Assembly (NCBI GenBank): GCA_014332815.1
Contig: JACSZT010000009.1
Location: 196,370 to 260,369, forward strand
Length of the DNA stretch: 64,000 nucleotides
Direction: 5' to 3'
From: Weissella confusa
Lineage (GTDB): Bacteria > Bacillota > Bacilli > Lactobacillales > Lactobacillaceae
Part shown: piece after piece, positions 32,404 to 41,946 of the stretch
Position numbering within the stretch: position 1 is the stretch's first letter
Layout: the number at the start of each line of letters is the position of its first letter
Notes under the pieces: generated by a model
The model's database searches: none
Told to the model about the DNA's origin: nothing
Seen by the model: only the letters and a program-made list of their open reading frames with translations
Position numbers and translations under genes: made by a program

Positions 32404-34188
32404 GTGCCAGATCAACCAATTAATCCTGAAGATCCAAATAGTCCAAAGTGGCCAAATGAGGTTACTAAGGATAAGTTGACAAAGACAGTTAATGAAACAA
32501 TTCATTATGTCTACGCTAAGGGTGGAACTGCAGCGACTGATAAGACGGATAAGGTGTCATTCAGTCGCACAGCAACCGTTGACGCGGTAACTGGTAAATT
32601 CATCGCCTACGGCGAGTGGACAGCTAAGGACAACGATACGACATTCGATGCCAAGGAATCACCAAAGATTAAGGGTTACACACCTAAGCAGGCCAGAGTT
32701 CCAGCTGTTACTGGTTTGACTGCTAATCATGATAACGTAGAAGTTACGGTTATCTACAATGCGGACGATCAAAAGGTGGTTTACAACGTCATCGATGACA
32801 CAAATAGCAAGAACCTTGTGTCAAAGAAGTTGTTTGATGAAGGTGTGACAGCAGGTGAGCTAAAGAAGACCAAGGCTGACCTACAAACTATCGCCAACGA
32901 CTTTGTAAAGCGAGGCTACAACCTCGTGTCATTGGATGATGTTCCAGCAACGTTTGATAACGATGATGACACGGACCAAGTAGTTAATATTCACTTAACG
33001 CACACGATGAAGCCAGTAACGGATGAGAATCGACTTGATGTGAAGGTAACTGAAATCGTACATTATGTGTACAAGGATGGTACAACTGCAGCGCCTGATG
33101 TAACGGATACTGTTGAATTTACCCGTACTGGAATAATTGACGAAGCTACTGACGTTGTAACGTACACTGACTGGACGGCAGTCAACGGTGATAACTCATT
33201 CGATACGAAGGTTTCACCAGTAATTACGGGATACGTTGCGGATAATGCCAATGTTGCAGAAGTTGATGGATTGACGTCAGCAAGCAAGAACGTTGAGGAA
33301 ACGGTCACATACAGCAAGTTAGGTTCATACGTACCTGAATTGCCAGATGGTTCAACGCCATCAGTGCCATATCCAAACGATCCAACGGACCCAAGTAAGC
33401 CAGGTACTGATGTGCCAGTGATGCCACATGTACCAGGTTATACACCAGTCGGACCAGATGGTAAGCCATTAACGCCGGTTGACCCACAAGCTCCATCAAA
33501 GGGATACAACCCACCTGCTGTGCCAAGTGACCCTACCACGGACACGGTTATCAAGTATGGTGCTGATAAGCAAAATGTTGTTTACAATGTCATTAATGAT
33601 ACGACGGGTGAGAACCTAGCCACGAACGTGTTGTTTGATTCGGGGGACACAGATGCAGCTTTGACTAAGGGCCATGCTGACTTGCAAGCGATTGCGGATG
33701 CCTACATCGAACAAGGTTATGATGTCGTTTCAGTGGATACGGTTCCAGGTTCATTTGATGATGATGATACGGTTGATCAAATCGTAAACATTCACTTGAA
33801 GAACAAAACCGCAACCGCTATGGTGCCAAACGAGCCAATTCGAGTTGCGACGGCGATGGTACCAAATGAGCCAATGTACGCTACACCAGTGGTAGTGCCA
33901 AATGGCCCAGTTAACGTACCAACATCTGCTGTAACAGGCGACAATACAACCCGCGTGGGCAAGGCAGTGACGAACACGCCTACTAAGCTAGGTGCTACAA
34001 GCGGTTCTTCTGTTGTTATCACGCGCGCTGATGATAATGCAAAGGCAAAGAATTCAGTAGCCACTTCAAACACTGTGTCACTTCCAGATACAGCAGCGAA
34101 GGGTAACCAAGACGAGAACGCCTTGTTAGTAGCACTTGCAGTCATTGCGAGTCTTCTAACTTTTGGATTTGTGCAGAAGCGCAAGTAG
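32404..34188 (+). CDS. Mub-like LPxTA cell-wall protein, 5'-truncated
   Basis: The frame is open to the breakpoint at about 32389 (the GTG at 32404 has no ribosome binding site), so the signal peptide and first domains are missing. Seen are two modules of the mucus-binding B2/MucBP-associated type (NETIHYVYAKGGTAA and TEIVHYVYKDGTTAA, each with a SPxI.GY motif), two shorter modules QKVVYNVIDDT and QNVVYNVINDT ending in DQVVNIHL, a Pro-rich spacer, three AMVPNEPM-type repeats, and the anchor LPDTA, hydrophobic helix, QKRK. Gene order and codon use are normal from here on. Likely role is adhesion to mucus or host glycans. Confidence 0.8.
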   Translation: MPDQPINPEDPNSPKWPNEVTKDKLTKTVNETIHYVYAKGGTAATDKTDKVSFSRTATVDAVTGKFIAYGEWTAKDNDTTFDAKESPKIKGYTPKQARVPAVTGLTANHDNVEVTVIYNADDQKVVYNVIDDTNSKNLVSKKLFDEGVTAGELKKTKADLQTIANDFVKRGYNLVSLDDVPATFDNDDDTDQVVNIHLTHTMKPVTDENRLDVKVTEIVHYVYKDGTTAAPDVTDTVEFTRTGIIDEATDVVTYTDWTAVNGDNSFDTKVSPVITGYVADNANVAEVDGLTSASKNVEETVTYSKLGSYVPELPDGSTPSVPYPNDPTDPSKPGTDVPVMPHVPGYTPVGPDGKPLTPVDPQAPSKGYNPPAVPSDPTTDTVIKYGADKQNVVYNVINDTTGENLATNVLFDSGDTDAALTKGHADLQAIADAYIEQGYDVVSVDTVPGSFDDDDTVDQIVNIHLKNKTATAMVPNEPIRVATAMVPNEPMYATPVVVPNGPVNVPTSAVTGDNTTRVGKAVTNTPTKLGATSGSSVVITRADDNAKAKNSVATSNTVSLPDTAAKGNQDENALLVALAVIASLLTFGFVQKRK

Positions 34189-34210
34189 AACTTTAATTGA
34201 ATAAGTCAGA

Positions 34211-34239
34211 AAAGCGATCAGTTTACTGGTCGCTTTTTT
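34211..34239 (+). terminator. Terminator of the Mub-like gene
   Basis: AAGCGATCAG, TTTA, CTGGTCGCTT then TTTT, 22 bases after the stop. Confidence 0.85.
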
Positions 34240-34329
34240 GGGACTAATGAACAAATGGCAGGGATTTGTTCATTAAAAATATGATTGGAAGATAAATAAA
34301 ATTAATTGAACATACAGAGCGTAATTGTT

Positions 34330-34402
34330 TTGTATTTTTCGTCGTAGCATGGTGTACAATGTTTAAAGAGGACTTATTTCGATAGGTCCTCTTTGTTTTT
34401 TG
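34330..34402 (+). promoter_or_regulatory. Promoter followed at once by a terminator (possible short RNA or leader)
   Basis: TTGTAT (34330) and TACAAT (34355-34360) look like a promoter. Only about 5 bases later a stem begins (AAAGAGGACT ... AGGTCCTCTTT, 34365-34394) with a GTTTTTTG tail. A transcript starting here would end within some 40 nt unless the hairpin is opened. It could be attenuation of the Mga-like gene that follows, or just a leftover terminator. Otherwise 34240-34465 is empty. Confidence 0.4.
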
Positions 34403-34630
34403 TGGGATTATAAATAAGCCTCTGATATGTGGGATTAACGAGGCGTTTTGGTTAGGGTAAGAGAAATGTTAATGGGTTACTAAGTCGACTGGTTACTCGA
34501 CAAGGCAGACAATGATGAAATTGCGTTAGCGTCATTTATTGTCAAAAACAATAACGACAAAATATTTGTAACAGAGTTAGAAACCGAATTTGATTGGTCG
34601 GGATACAAAGTTCGCCGTACTGTTGAATTA

Positions 34631-36016
34631 TTGGCGCAACACTTGCTTAAGTTGTATGGTGTTGATTCGGAAGGTGAGCATGCGATCCAATTGGCTGATC
34701 ATAATCGCGTTGTGGTTGTCTCGAAATATCGGCATATCAATTTAGATGACTTGAAGCAGGAGCTTTTATCACAGTCATTGAAGTGGCAGATGTTGGTTGA
34801 TATGTTTAATGAACGCATGATTAACTATGAACGTTACGCAGCCGAAAAGTCGGTCTCTGTGGGTACGGTAGGTAATCATAAGAAAGAGTTAGAACAGCTG
34901 CTTCTGAAATATGGCGTGCATATCACGCCACAGAACACCCTTGAAGGGGATACAGAATTATCAGTCCGATTGATATTCATTCAAATTTATGCCCGTTTCT
35001 ACGGCGGACGTAAAATGCGATTTGATCAAGCGTTGAGCATTACGGTTCAGGATTGCCACGCGCTCTTGAATAAGCTGATTTTTGAAGACAACGGCAAGCT
35101 ATCTTCATCAGAGTGGCATTTTTTGAAAGTATATTTGTTAGTATCACTCACCCGAGAACGTCACGGACACCGTGGTGGTGAAACATTAACCAGCTATATT
35201 CTGCGACCTTGGCAAGAACTGTCACAACGTACGCAACTGATCTTGACGCAGCTAGTCCAGAAGTTCAAAGCAATTAATCTTTTAGACGAAGAAGCGGATG
35301 TCTGGGCACAGGTTCAAGGGTTCTATCTAGCACTGTATGTCGTTGGACTAGGCGGACGACTACCTTGGCAAACCGATTTAGCAGAACCCATTGTTCAAAA
35401 TGTTGCTGATTTGTGGCAGGTGATGATGCGGGTGTTTGATTCACATACACAAGCACCTATGCCAGAAGGAACAAAAGAGGCCCTGTCTCGAGATGTCTTG
35501 GCACCGTTGATACTCGTCGAGGTTTACAGAGCGCATAATGAGTTATTGCTTGGTAAACCGGTGCGAATTGACAATGCAATCTTAATGGCGCCAACGACAG
35601 CGCAAATTACGGACGAAATCATTTCTGAATGGCAGCCATCAATGGCAATTGATTTAGAAATGATGAAAAATCTTTTTTATGCGCCAATCTTCATGATGTT
35701 ATTTTCAAATGTTAGTTTGACGTTGTTATGGTCACCGGTAAATGTCTTAATTGATATCCGCACGCGTCCTAATCTTGAATTGATGTTGAAGCGGCTGGTT
35801 TCGGGGTTCTTAAAGATTAACGTGCAATTTGTGGATGATTTAAAGATTGCCGACATCGTTATTTCGGATGTGATCGGACCAACTGCTAATATGAATAATC
35901 GATTCAATTGGCAGGATTTTCCAAATACAAAACAGATTTCGCAATTACAACGAAGCCTAATCGAACTGCAAAGATCAAAAATGACGGACAAAACCGAAAA
36001 AACAGACTTATTCTAA
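34631..36016 (+). CDS. Mga-like transcriptional regulator, N-terminus disturbed
   Basis: The open frame really begins at 34484, but the only good start codons (ATG 34466 and 34472, behind GTAAGAGAA) are followed by TAA at 34481. From 34484 the text VDWLLDKADNDEIALASFIV aligns with the start of the next gene (VDLWMLDKKEQEKVTLLTEL), so the first HTH is present but not translatable from an ATG. The TTG at 34631 would lose it. The rest is normal for the family: a second HTH (YAAEKSVSVGTVGNHKKELE), PRD-like helices and an EIIB-like end (NVLIDIRTRPNLELMLKRL). Probably a regulator of the neighbouring surface protein; a pseudogene or a base error at 34481. Confidence 0.7.
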   Translation: MAQHLLKLYGVDSEGEHAIQLADHNRVVVVSKYRHINLDDLKQELLSQSLKWQMLVDMFNERMINYERYAAEKSVSVGTVGNHKKELEQLLLKYGVHITPQNTLEGDTELSVRLIFIQIYARFYGGRKMRFDQALSITVQDCHALLNKLIFEDNGKLSSSEWHFLKVYLLVSLTRERHGHRGGETLTSYILRPWQELSQRTQLILTQLVQKFKAINLLDEEADVWAQVQGFYLALYVVGLGGRLPWQTDLAEPIVQNVADLWQVMMRVFDSHTQAPMPEGTKEALSRDVLAPLILVEVYRAHNELLLGKPVRIDNAILMAPTTAQITDEIISEWQPSMAIDLEMMKNLFYAPIFMMLFSNVSLTLLWSPVNVLIDIRTRPNLELMLKRLVSGFLKINVQFVDDLKIADIVISDVIGPTANMNNRFNWQDFPNTKQISQLQRSLIELQRSKMTDKTEKTDLF

Positions 36017-36170
36017 AATGACGTATGCAATAGTGGTACAGCCCGAGCGGTTGTGCCACTATTTTGGTTTAAGCACCAGAATTTCGGCAAAACTATTTTA
36101 TTTTTGAAAAAACGTTAAATTCTAAATAATAAATTTTCGATTACTATTATTCAGTGGAGGAATAAGGGGT

Positions 36171-37658
36171 ATGGTTGTTGATTTATGGATGCTAGATAAA
36201 AAAGAACAAGAAAAGGTGACACTGCTAACCGAACTTGCGAATTCGGATGAAATGATTTTGCCGGTGTCAGAATTGATGGACCGTTTGGATTGGTCAAAGT
36301 ACAAGGTACTTGAAAATGCACGAGCATTGAATGGTGATATTCAAGTCGTTATGGCAACGACGGATGATACGCTACTTATTTCAGATGATTCGAAAACAAT
36401 TTATTTAGACGATCGTTATTTAGGTAATGTTGATGGCATCATTAGCTATTACATTAAAAATTCAGTGTATTGGCAATTTACGTTAGATGTGTTGAATGAA
36501 ACGATGAAGTCATATGAACACTTCGCGTTGCAACATGCGATTTCCGCTGGAACGGTAAGCAATATTAAGCAAACTTTGAATGAACGTTTGGCCAAGTATA
36601 ATTTGACGATTACGCCAAATTATCATTTCGAAGGGAACGAAATGTATTTGCGCTCAATGTTGTTCCATATCATGATGCGGTGGGATGTGGTGACCCAAAC
36701 GGACAAAATTCGTGACATCGTGGCGCGAGAACCAATTTTCAAGGATTTGCGCATTAATGCATCAGCGCTAACCAATTCGCGTTCGCTGGTTATTCAGCAA
36801 TTTTTAGCGATTTCATTGGTACGTGCCCGACTAGGCCACTTTATTAATAGTGCGCCAGTTCGCGAAACACTTGTTAATTTTGATGAACTTGATGATCGCG
36901 CACAATGGTTGATTACAGAATGGCAAGCCATGCTTGAACGCCAAGGTATTAGCATGACCAATGCCAAGGAAGAAAGCGTGCAGTTACTTTATATTTTGTA
37001 CTTAAACAACATTCGCATTGACACGGATTGGATGACGAATGTGACGAAGCGCGTAAAAAAGCGTTTGAATGACTTTATTTTTAAGTTGGAGAACTTGTAT
37101 TTCGATTGCTTCAACACTGAATTGGAGGAGGAAGAATTAGCTAATCTGCGCCGCCATCTATTTGCAACGATTATTCGTTCGTTTGGTGACAGCGATGATT
37201 TGTTTATTCCGGAACGATTTAGTTCAATTGATGTCGCAACGTTGTATCCAGTTGTGCATGAGTTTACAAATGCAGCGATGAAAATTTTCCGACAAGATAT
37301 GGGGATTACGAACCTTTCAGATAATTTCTTGTATGACAAATTGGTTGTGACATTCTTGAACGATTTGGCGTTTGATAAGATGTTCAAGCCAATTGTGGTG
37401 AATGTGAATATGCAACAATATCCTAGCGCTAATCGCGTGTTGCAAGAAATGATCAAGTCAGTTTCACGTTATGAAATTGTTTTTACGGAAAATACGACTA
37501 AAAACGCCGACTTGGTGATTTCAAACTTCCAAGCTAACGTTGAGCCACGAAATAAGTTTGAGTGGACGGCATTGCCAACGAGTCGCCAATGGCACCAGTT
37601 TGAGCAACGCTTGGGGGAGATTAGTATTTCCAAGCTAAACAAAACGTCGATTCTGTAG
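36171..37658 (+). CDS. Mga-like transcriptional regulator
   Basis: ATG 36171 follows AGTGGAGGAATAAGG, a strong ribosome binding site. 495 residues with two N-terminal winged-HTH regions (SELMDRLDWSKYKVLENARA; FALQHAISAGTVSNIKQTLN), a helical PRD-like middle, and a C-terminal EIIB-like domain (VVNVNMQQYPSANRVLQEMI; NADLVISNF). It is a tandem paralogue of the preceding gene. Mga/AtxA-type regulators respond to sugar phosphotransferase status and control surface proteins, which fits the LPxTA gene upstream. No terminator separates the two regulators. Confidence 0.75.
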   Translation: MVVDLWMLDKKEQEKVTLLTELANSDEMILPVSELMDRLDWSKYKVLENARALNGDIQVVMATTDDTLLISDDSKTIYLDDRYLGNVDGIISYYIKNSVYWQFTLDVLNETMKSYEHFALQHAISAGTVSNIKQTLNERLAKYNLTITPNYHFEGNEMYLRSMLFHIMMRWDVVTQTDKIRDIVAREPIFKDLRINASALTNSRSLVIQQFLAISLVRARLGHFINSAPVRETLVNFDELDDRAQWLITEWQAMLERQGISMTNAKEESVQLLYILYLNNIRIDTDWMTNVTKRVKKRLNDFIFKLENLYFDCFNTELEEEELANLRRHLFATIIRSFGDSDDLFIPERFSSIDVATLYPVVHEFTNAAMKIFRQDMGITNLSDNFLYDKLVVTFLNDLAFDKMFKPIVVNVNMQQYPSANRVLQEMIKSVSRYEIVFTENTTKNADLVISNFQANVEPRNKFEWTALPTSRQWHQFEQRLGEISISKLNKTSIL

Positions 37659-37881
37659 TCGTCTCAAATATTTTACAGATTTCAAAAAAGAGTATGCTGG
37701 CGATTGTTGCCGGTATGACATAATATTCTTGCAACGCAATGTTGTGATGCTTTAGCAGCGTCAGGTTAGATTCTCTAATGCCCAGCATTGAGAACATGAA
37801 CACTAGCCAAAACAGAAACTAAAGTTATCTACTTCTCTCTTTATAAAAAAGTCTGAAAGACCCACTTTCTTTCTTTTATAA

Positions 37882-37916
37882 AACACTCGCCTTTACCCTA
37901 GGGCGGGTGTTTTTGT
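37882..37916 (+). terminator. Terminator in the gap before terC
   Basis: ACACTCGCC and GGCGGGTGT with TTTTTG. The gap 37659-38051 (about 390 bp) otherwise holds an AT-rich stretch and no convincing gene; I looked for a yybP-ykoY riboswitch and did not find its core. Confidence 0.75.
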
Positions 37917-38051
37917 TTACCAACGTGAAATCAACAAAACAAAAGTTAGTAATAGTATTACGATTAATATTCGGTTAGAATAGTCTTATAGTCATCGCGG
38001 ACCAAATTGGTGGCCCGAGACGTATCTATTTATAAGAAAGTTGAGAAATAC

Positions 38052-39011
38052 ATGGAAGTTGGTATAGGTTATTGGATTGGTTTCTTCGCCTTTGTTTTGG
38101 TGATGTTGGCACTTGATTTGGGTGTCTTCCACAAAAATAATGAGGCACCAACCATGAAAGAATCATTGTTGTGGAGTGCCTTTTGGATTGGGCTTGCCTT
38201 CATTTTTGCAGGAGGCCTTTGGTTCTTCACAGGCGGTGATCATGCGCTTGATTTCGTGACGGCATACTTGCTTGAAAAGTCATTGAGTATTGATAACTTG
38301 TTTATCTTCATTTTGGTATTTGGTTTCTTCGGTATTGAATTGAAGTATCAACACCGTTTGCTATTCTGGGGTGTCTTTGGTGCCTTAGTGATGCGTGTGA
38401 TTTTCATTTTTGGTGGAGCAGCCTTGCTACACCATTTCGTATGGTTGATGTACATCTTCGGTGCGTTCTTGATTGTCACTGGTGTGAAGATGCTCTTCGA
38501 AAAGGAAGAAGCGCAAGATTTGAACGATAGTTTCATTATCAAGAGTTTGCGTAAGATTTTGCCATTGAAGGAAGATGTGGCTGAACCGCATTTCTTGGTT
38601 AAGGAAAATGGAAAGCGTTACGCAACGCAATTCTTGTTGGCCTTGTTGTTCATTGAAGCATCAGATTTGCTATTTGCTGTTGACTCAATTCCAGCCGTTT
38701 TGGCCGTTACGCAAGATACGTTTATCGTTGTGACGTCAAACATTTTTGCGATTATGGGATTGCGTTCATTGTACTTTGCTTTGTCTGGTATTTTGCCAAT
38801 GTTCCGTTACATCAAGTACGCATTGGCGGTCATCTTGGCCTTTATTGGGGTGAAGATGGTCTTGAACGAATCAGCGAAGGCATTCGATTGGCACTTCCAC
38901 ATTTCAAACGTGGTGTCATTGACTGTTATCGTTGGATTGTTAACACTATCAATTATTGCGTCAGTGATTGTATCTCGTGTACAAGAGCGTCGTAAGTTTA
39001 AGGCTGAATAA
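38052..39011 (+). CDS. TerC family integral membrane protein
   Basis: I take ATG 38052 (MEVGIGYWIGFFAFVLVMLA) because the reading before it (from 38007) is unlike the family. 319 residues, nine hydrophobic helices, with the TerC marks EKSLSIDNLFIFI and FIEASDLLFAVDSIPAVLAV, whose acidic residues line the ion path. Members (Alx, YkoY, MeeF) export manganese or load it onto secreted proteins. Monocistronic, closed by a terminator. Confidence 0.88.
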   Translation: MEVGIGYWIGFFAFVLVMLALDLGVFHKNNEAPTMKESLLWSAFWIGLAFIFAGGLWFFTGGDHALDFVTAYLLEKSLSIDNLFIFILVFGFFGIELKYQHRLLFWGVFGALVMRVIFIFGGAALLHHFVWLMYIFGAFLIVTGVKMLFEKEEAQDLNDSFIIKSLRKILPLKEDVAEPHFLVKENGKRYATQFLLALLFIEASDLLFAVDSIPAVLAVTQDTFIVVTSNIFAIMGLRSLYFALSGILPMFRYIKYALAVILAFIGVKMVLNESAKAFDWHFHISNVVSLTVIVGLLTLSIIASVIVSRVQERRKFKAE

Positions 39012-39018
39012 CAGTTTT

Positions 39019-39049
39019 GGGATCTACCTTTTCGGGTAGGTCCTTTTTT
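39019..39049 (+). terminator. Terminator of terC
   Basis: GGATCTACC, TTTTCG, GGTAGGTCC then TTTTTT. Confidence 0.9.
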
Positions 39050-39109
39050 AATTCTGCTATCGATTTTTGCGCGTATACTGACGATATTAAATTTGTAGGG
39101 GATATAAAA

Positions 39110-39496
39110 ATGACAAAGCAAATTATTACAACAACGAATGCGCCGGCTGCAATTGGCCCATACTCACAAGCTGTTTTGACAAATGGAACGTTGTACGCTT
39201 CAGGCCAAATTGGGTTGATTCCTAGCACAGGTGAGTTTGCAGGGGAGACGACCTTGGATCAAGCAACGCAAGTCTTTAAGAACATTGATGGCTTGCTGGC
39301 TGCGGCTGATATGACACGTGCGGATATCGTGAAGGTGAGCGTTTACTTGGCTGATATGGCTGATTTTGCACCAGTAAATGAGTTGTACGCCGACTACTTT
39401 AGCGACGTCGATGCATTCCCAGCTCGTTCAGCAGTTGCTGTGGCAACGTTGCCAAAGAACGCTCGCATTGAAATTGAAGTAATTGCGAATAAATAG
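39110..39496 (+). CDS. RidA family enamine/imine deaminase
   Basis: ATG 39110 with GTAGGGG in front. 128 residues with NAPAAIGPYSQAVLTNGTLY, ASGQIGLIPSTGEFAG and the C-terminal ARSAVAVATLPKNARIEIEV, where the Arg binds the carboxylate. The trimeric enzyme removes reactive enamines made by PLP enzymes such as threonine dehydratase. It has its own terminator. Confidence 0.92.
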   Translation: MTKQIITTTNAPAAIGPYSQAVLTNGTLYASGQIGLIPSTGEFAGETTLDQATQVFKNIDGLLAAADMTRADIVKVSVYLADMADFAPVNELYADYFSDVDAFPARSAVAVATLPKNARIEIEVIANK

Positions 39497-39503
39497 GTAA
39501 TTA

Positions 39504-39536
39504 AAGCGTATGCGTCTGTCGATGCATACGCTTTTA
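39504..39536 (+). terminator. Terminator of ridA
   Basis: AAGCGTATGC and GCATACGCTT with TTT. It sits immediately before the promoter (TATAATG at 39538) of the lactonase. Confidence 0.85.
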
Positions 39537-39592
39537 TGTTATAATGTAAGCGTTTACTGAAAGATATTTAATGAATGAAAGCGAGATCAACC

Positions 39593-40618
39593 ATGGCATT
39601 GGAAAAGATTTTATTTGGTACTTATACGCGACGTGTTTCAAAGGGAATTTACGAAGCAGCATTGAACACGGAGACTGGTGAGTTGCAAGATGCCAAGTTG
39701 GTTGCTGAAGTTGGTTCACCAACATACCTTGCTTTGAGCAAGGCCAACAAGTTGTACGCAGTTGACAAGAATGGTGACCAAGGTGGCGTTGGTGTATTTG
39801 ACTTCGCCAATGACGAAGCAACGTTGACACAAGAAGTATTGGCAGAAGGTGCTTCACCTGCGTACGTCGCTGTTGATGAAGCCCGTCAATTGTTGTACTC
39901 AGGTAATTACCACAAGGGTACGTTGGAAGTCTTCGCGATTGCAGCCGATGGTTCATTGACGTTGACGGATTCATTCCAATCAGAAGGCTCAGGTCCACGT
40001 CCAGAACAAGGGTCATCACACGTTCACTGGAACAACTTGACGCCAGACAACCGTGTGGCGGTTGTGGATTTGGGTGCTGACAAGGTGTTGACGTTTGATG
40101 TGTCTGACGAAGGTAAGTTGACGTTGGTTGCAACGTTTGAGACCGAAGCCGGCTTTGGCCCTCGTCACTTACGCTTTAGCCCTGATGGTCAATACGCTTA
40201 CTTGTTGGGTGAATTGTCATCAAAGTTGTCAGTATTGAAGTACAACGCTGACGGCTCATTCACGTTGTTGCAAACTGTTTCAACGATTCCGGCTGATTGG
40301 ACGGAGCACAACGGTGGTGCTGCTATTTACTTGTCAAACGACGGTAAGTTTGTTTACACGTCAAACCGTGGTCACAACTCAATTGCTGTCTTTGCGGTTA
40401 AGGATGATGGTGCATCAGTTGAACACATTCAATGGATTTCAACTGAGGGTGATTTCCCACGTGACTTCGCGTTGAACCCAAGTAACGAGTTCTTGGTTGC
40501 AGCTAACCAAAACACGGACAATGTGACGGTTTACCGTCGCGATGCTGAGACTGGTGAATTGACGTTGTCACAAAAGGACTACGAAATTCCTGAATCAGTG
40601 CGTGTATTGTTCATTTAA
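39593..40618 (+). CDS. 6-phosphogluconolactonase-like beta-propeller (lactonase family)
   Basis: I choose ATG 39593 (MALEKILFGTYTRRVSKGIY) because GAAAGCGAGA lies at the right distance; an in-frame ATG at 39575 is less well placed. About 341 residues with seven blade-like repeats (GSPTYLALS, GASPAYVAVD, GFGPRHLRFSPDGQYAYLL, GAAIYLSNDGKFVYTSNRG, FPRDFALNPSNEFLVAANQN), as in the YkgB/Pgl family. It would hydrolyse 6-phosphogluconolactone in the pentose phosphate or phosphoketolase route used by heterofermenters. Single gene with terminator. Confidence 0.88.
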   Translation: MALEKILFGTYTRRVSKGIYEAALNTETGELQDAKLVAEVGSPTYLALSKANKLYAVDKNGDQGGVGVFDFANDEATLTQEVLAEGASPAYVAVDEARQLLYSGNYHKGTLEVFAIAADGSLTLTDSFQSEGSGPRPEQGSSHVHWNNLTPDNRVAVVDLGADKVLTFDVSDEGKLTLVATFETEAGFGPRHLRFSPDGQYAYLLGELSSKLSVLKYNADGSFTLLQTVSTIPADWTEHNGGAAIYLSNDGKFVYTSNRGHNSIAVFAVKDDGASVEHIQWISTEGDFPRDFALNPSNEFLVAANQNTDNVTVYRRDAETGELTLSQKDYEIPESVRVLFI

Positions 40619-40632
40619 GCTTGATACAATAA

Positions 40633-40668
40633 AGTCAGTTGCCAGTTGGTAACTGGCTTTTTATTTTT
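40633..40668 (+). terminator. Terminator of the lactonase gene
   Basis: GCCAGTT-GGT-AACTGGC with TTTTTATTTTT. Confidence 0.85.
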
Positions 40669-40682
40669 GGGGGATAGACTAT

Positions 40683-41828
40683 ATGAGCAACAACCAAAAA
40701 CACCGGTCGATTTTGTATCGCTGGCTGTTAGATAATAAAATCATTTCAACGATGCTGGTAATTTTACTGATTTTGGCCATTATTTATATGTTAAAGAAGG
40801 TTGATTTCATCTTTGCACCAGTCGCTGGTTTGTTCGGCGCAGTGGGGGCACCGATTATTATCGCGGGTGTCTTTTATTACTTGCTCAATCCGATGGTTGA
40901 TTGGGCTGAGCGTCGCTTTAAGCTTCATCGTGCCGTGACGATTACGATTCAATTCGTTGTCTTGGCTTTGTTGATTGTTTGGGGGCTGGCCGTATTCATT
41001 CCTTGGATTACGGATCAAGTTGCTGGACTGATTAAACACTGGCCAGAGTACTGGCGCGGTATTGTTAAGACCGTTGATAATTTGACATCGGACAAGCGAT
41101 TTGTGTCGGTCAATAAGTGGTTTAATGAAACCAACAATGACATCACAACCTGGTTTAAACAATACTCGGCAGAATATGCAAGTAAGGGAATCAAGGGCGT
41201 TTCGTCCGTTGTTGGAACAGTAACAACGGTTGTCATCACCTTGTTGACATTCCCGTTCATGCTATTTTACTTGTTGAAGGATGGTCACCAAATGCCTGGA
41301 TACATGGCAAAGTTTTTGCCACCACAGGCGCGACCATCTTTCCTTGAGACAATTGGTGAAATTAACAACCAAATCTCAAACTACATCCGTGGTCAATTGT
41401 CAGTCGCGTTTGCTGTCATGGTGATGTTTGCGATTGGGTATACGATTATCGGATTACCATATGGTTGGTTGATTGCGATTGTGGCGGGTGTCTTGAATTT
41501 GATTCCGTTCTTAGGATCATTTTTGGCAATGGTACCAGCCGTTGTCGTTGGATTATTCGTTTCGCCAATGATGTTGGTGTCGGTACTAGTGGTCTTTATG
41601 ATTGAACAGACTTTAGAAGGCCGACTCATTACGCCGAAGCTGCTAGGGAATTCTCTACAGATTCACCCGGTCACAGTGTTGGTTATCTTGTTGTCAGCTG
41701 GTAACATTTTTGGTTTGGTAGGGGTTATTTTTGGAATTCCAGGGTATGCCATTCTGAAAGTGTTGTTGTACCGTTTGTATAAGTGGTGGCAGGAAAACTC
41801 AGGCCTGTTTACGGAAGAAAACGAGTAA
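40683..41828 (+). CDS. AI-2E family transporter
   Basis: ATG 40683 after GGGGGATAG. 381 residues with about eight transmembrane segments: two at the N-terminus (STMLVILLILAIIYML), a central soluble stretch (SDKRFVSVNKWFNETNNDI), then the conserved PYGWLIAIVAGVLNLIPFLG and a final group of helices. The family includes TqsA and Na+/H+ antiporter-like exporters; the substrate cannot be told here. Single gene with terminator. Confidence 0.88.
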   Translation: MSNNQKHRSILYRWLLDNKIISTMLVILLILAIIYMLKKVDFIFAPVAGLFGAVGAPIIIAGVFYYLLNPMVDWAERRFKLHRAVTITIQFVVLALLIVWGLAVFIPWITDQVAGLIKHWPEYWRGIVKTVDNLTSDKRFVSVNKWFNETNNDITTWFKQYSAEYASKGIKGVSSVVGTVTTVVITLLTFPFMLFYLLKDGHQMPGYMAKFLPPQARPSFLETIGEINNQISNYIRGQLSVAFAVMVMFAIGYTIIGLPYGWLIAIVAGVLNLIPFLGSFLAMVPAVVVGLFVSPMMLVSVLVVFMIEQTLEGRLITPKLLGNSLQIHPVTVLVILLSAGNIFGLVGVIFGIPGYAILKVLLYRLYKWWQENSGLFTEENE

Positions 41829-41850
41829 AGCATTTAATAAGGTTTACTAA

Positions 41851-41893
41851 GTATAGCGTGGTCAGTTATCAGACCATGCTATACTTATTTTTG
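41851..41893 (+). terminator. Terminator after the AI-2E transporter
   Basis: GTATAGCGTGGTC and GACCATGCTATAC then TTATTTTT. Confidence 0.85.
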
Positions 41894-41946
41894 TATGCAA
41901 TTAAACGCGTTGGGGGAGGGGAGCCTTCCCAGAATAGGAGAAAATC

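Noticed and set aside
37621..37803. Possible 60-aa minus-strand gene
   Set aside because: No ribosome binding site, overlaps the end of the Mga-like gene, no recognisable family.
37659..38051. yybP-ykoY manganese riboswitch expected before terC
   Set aside because: I could not find the conserved core sequences of that aptamer here.
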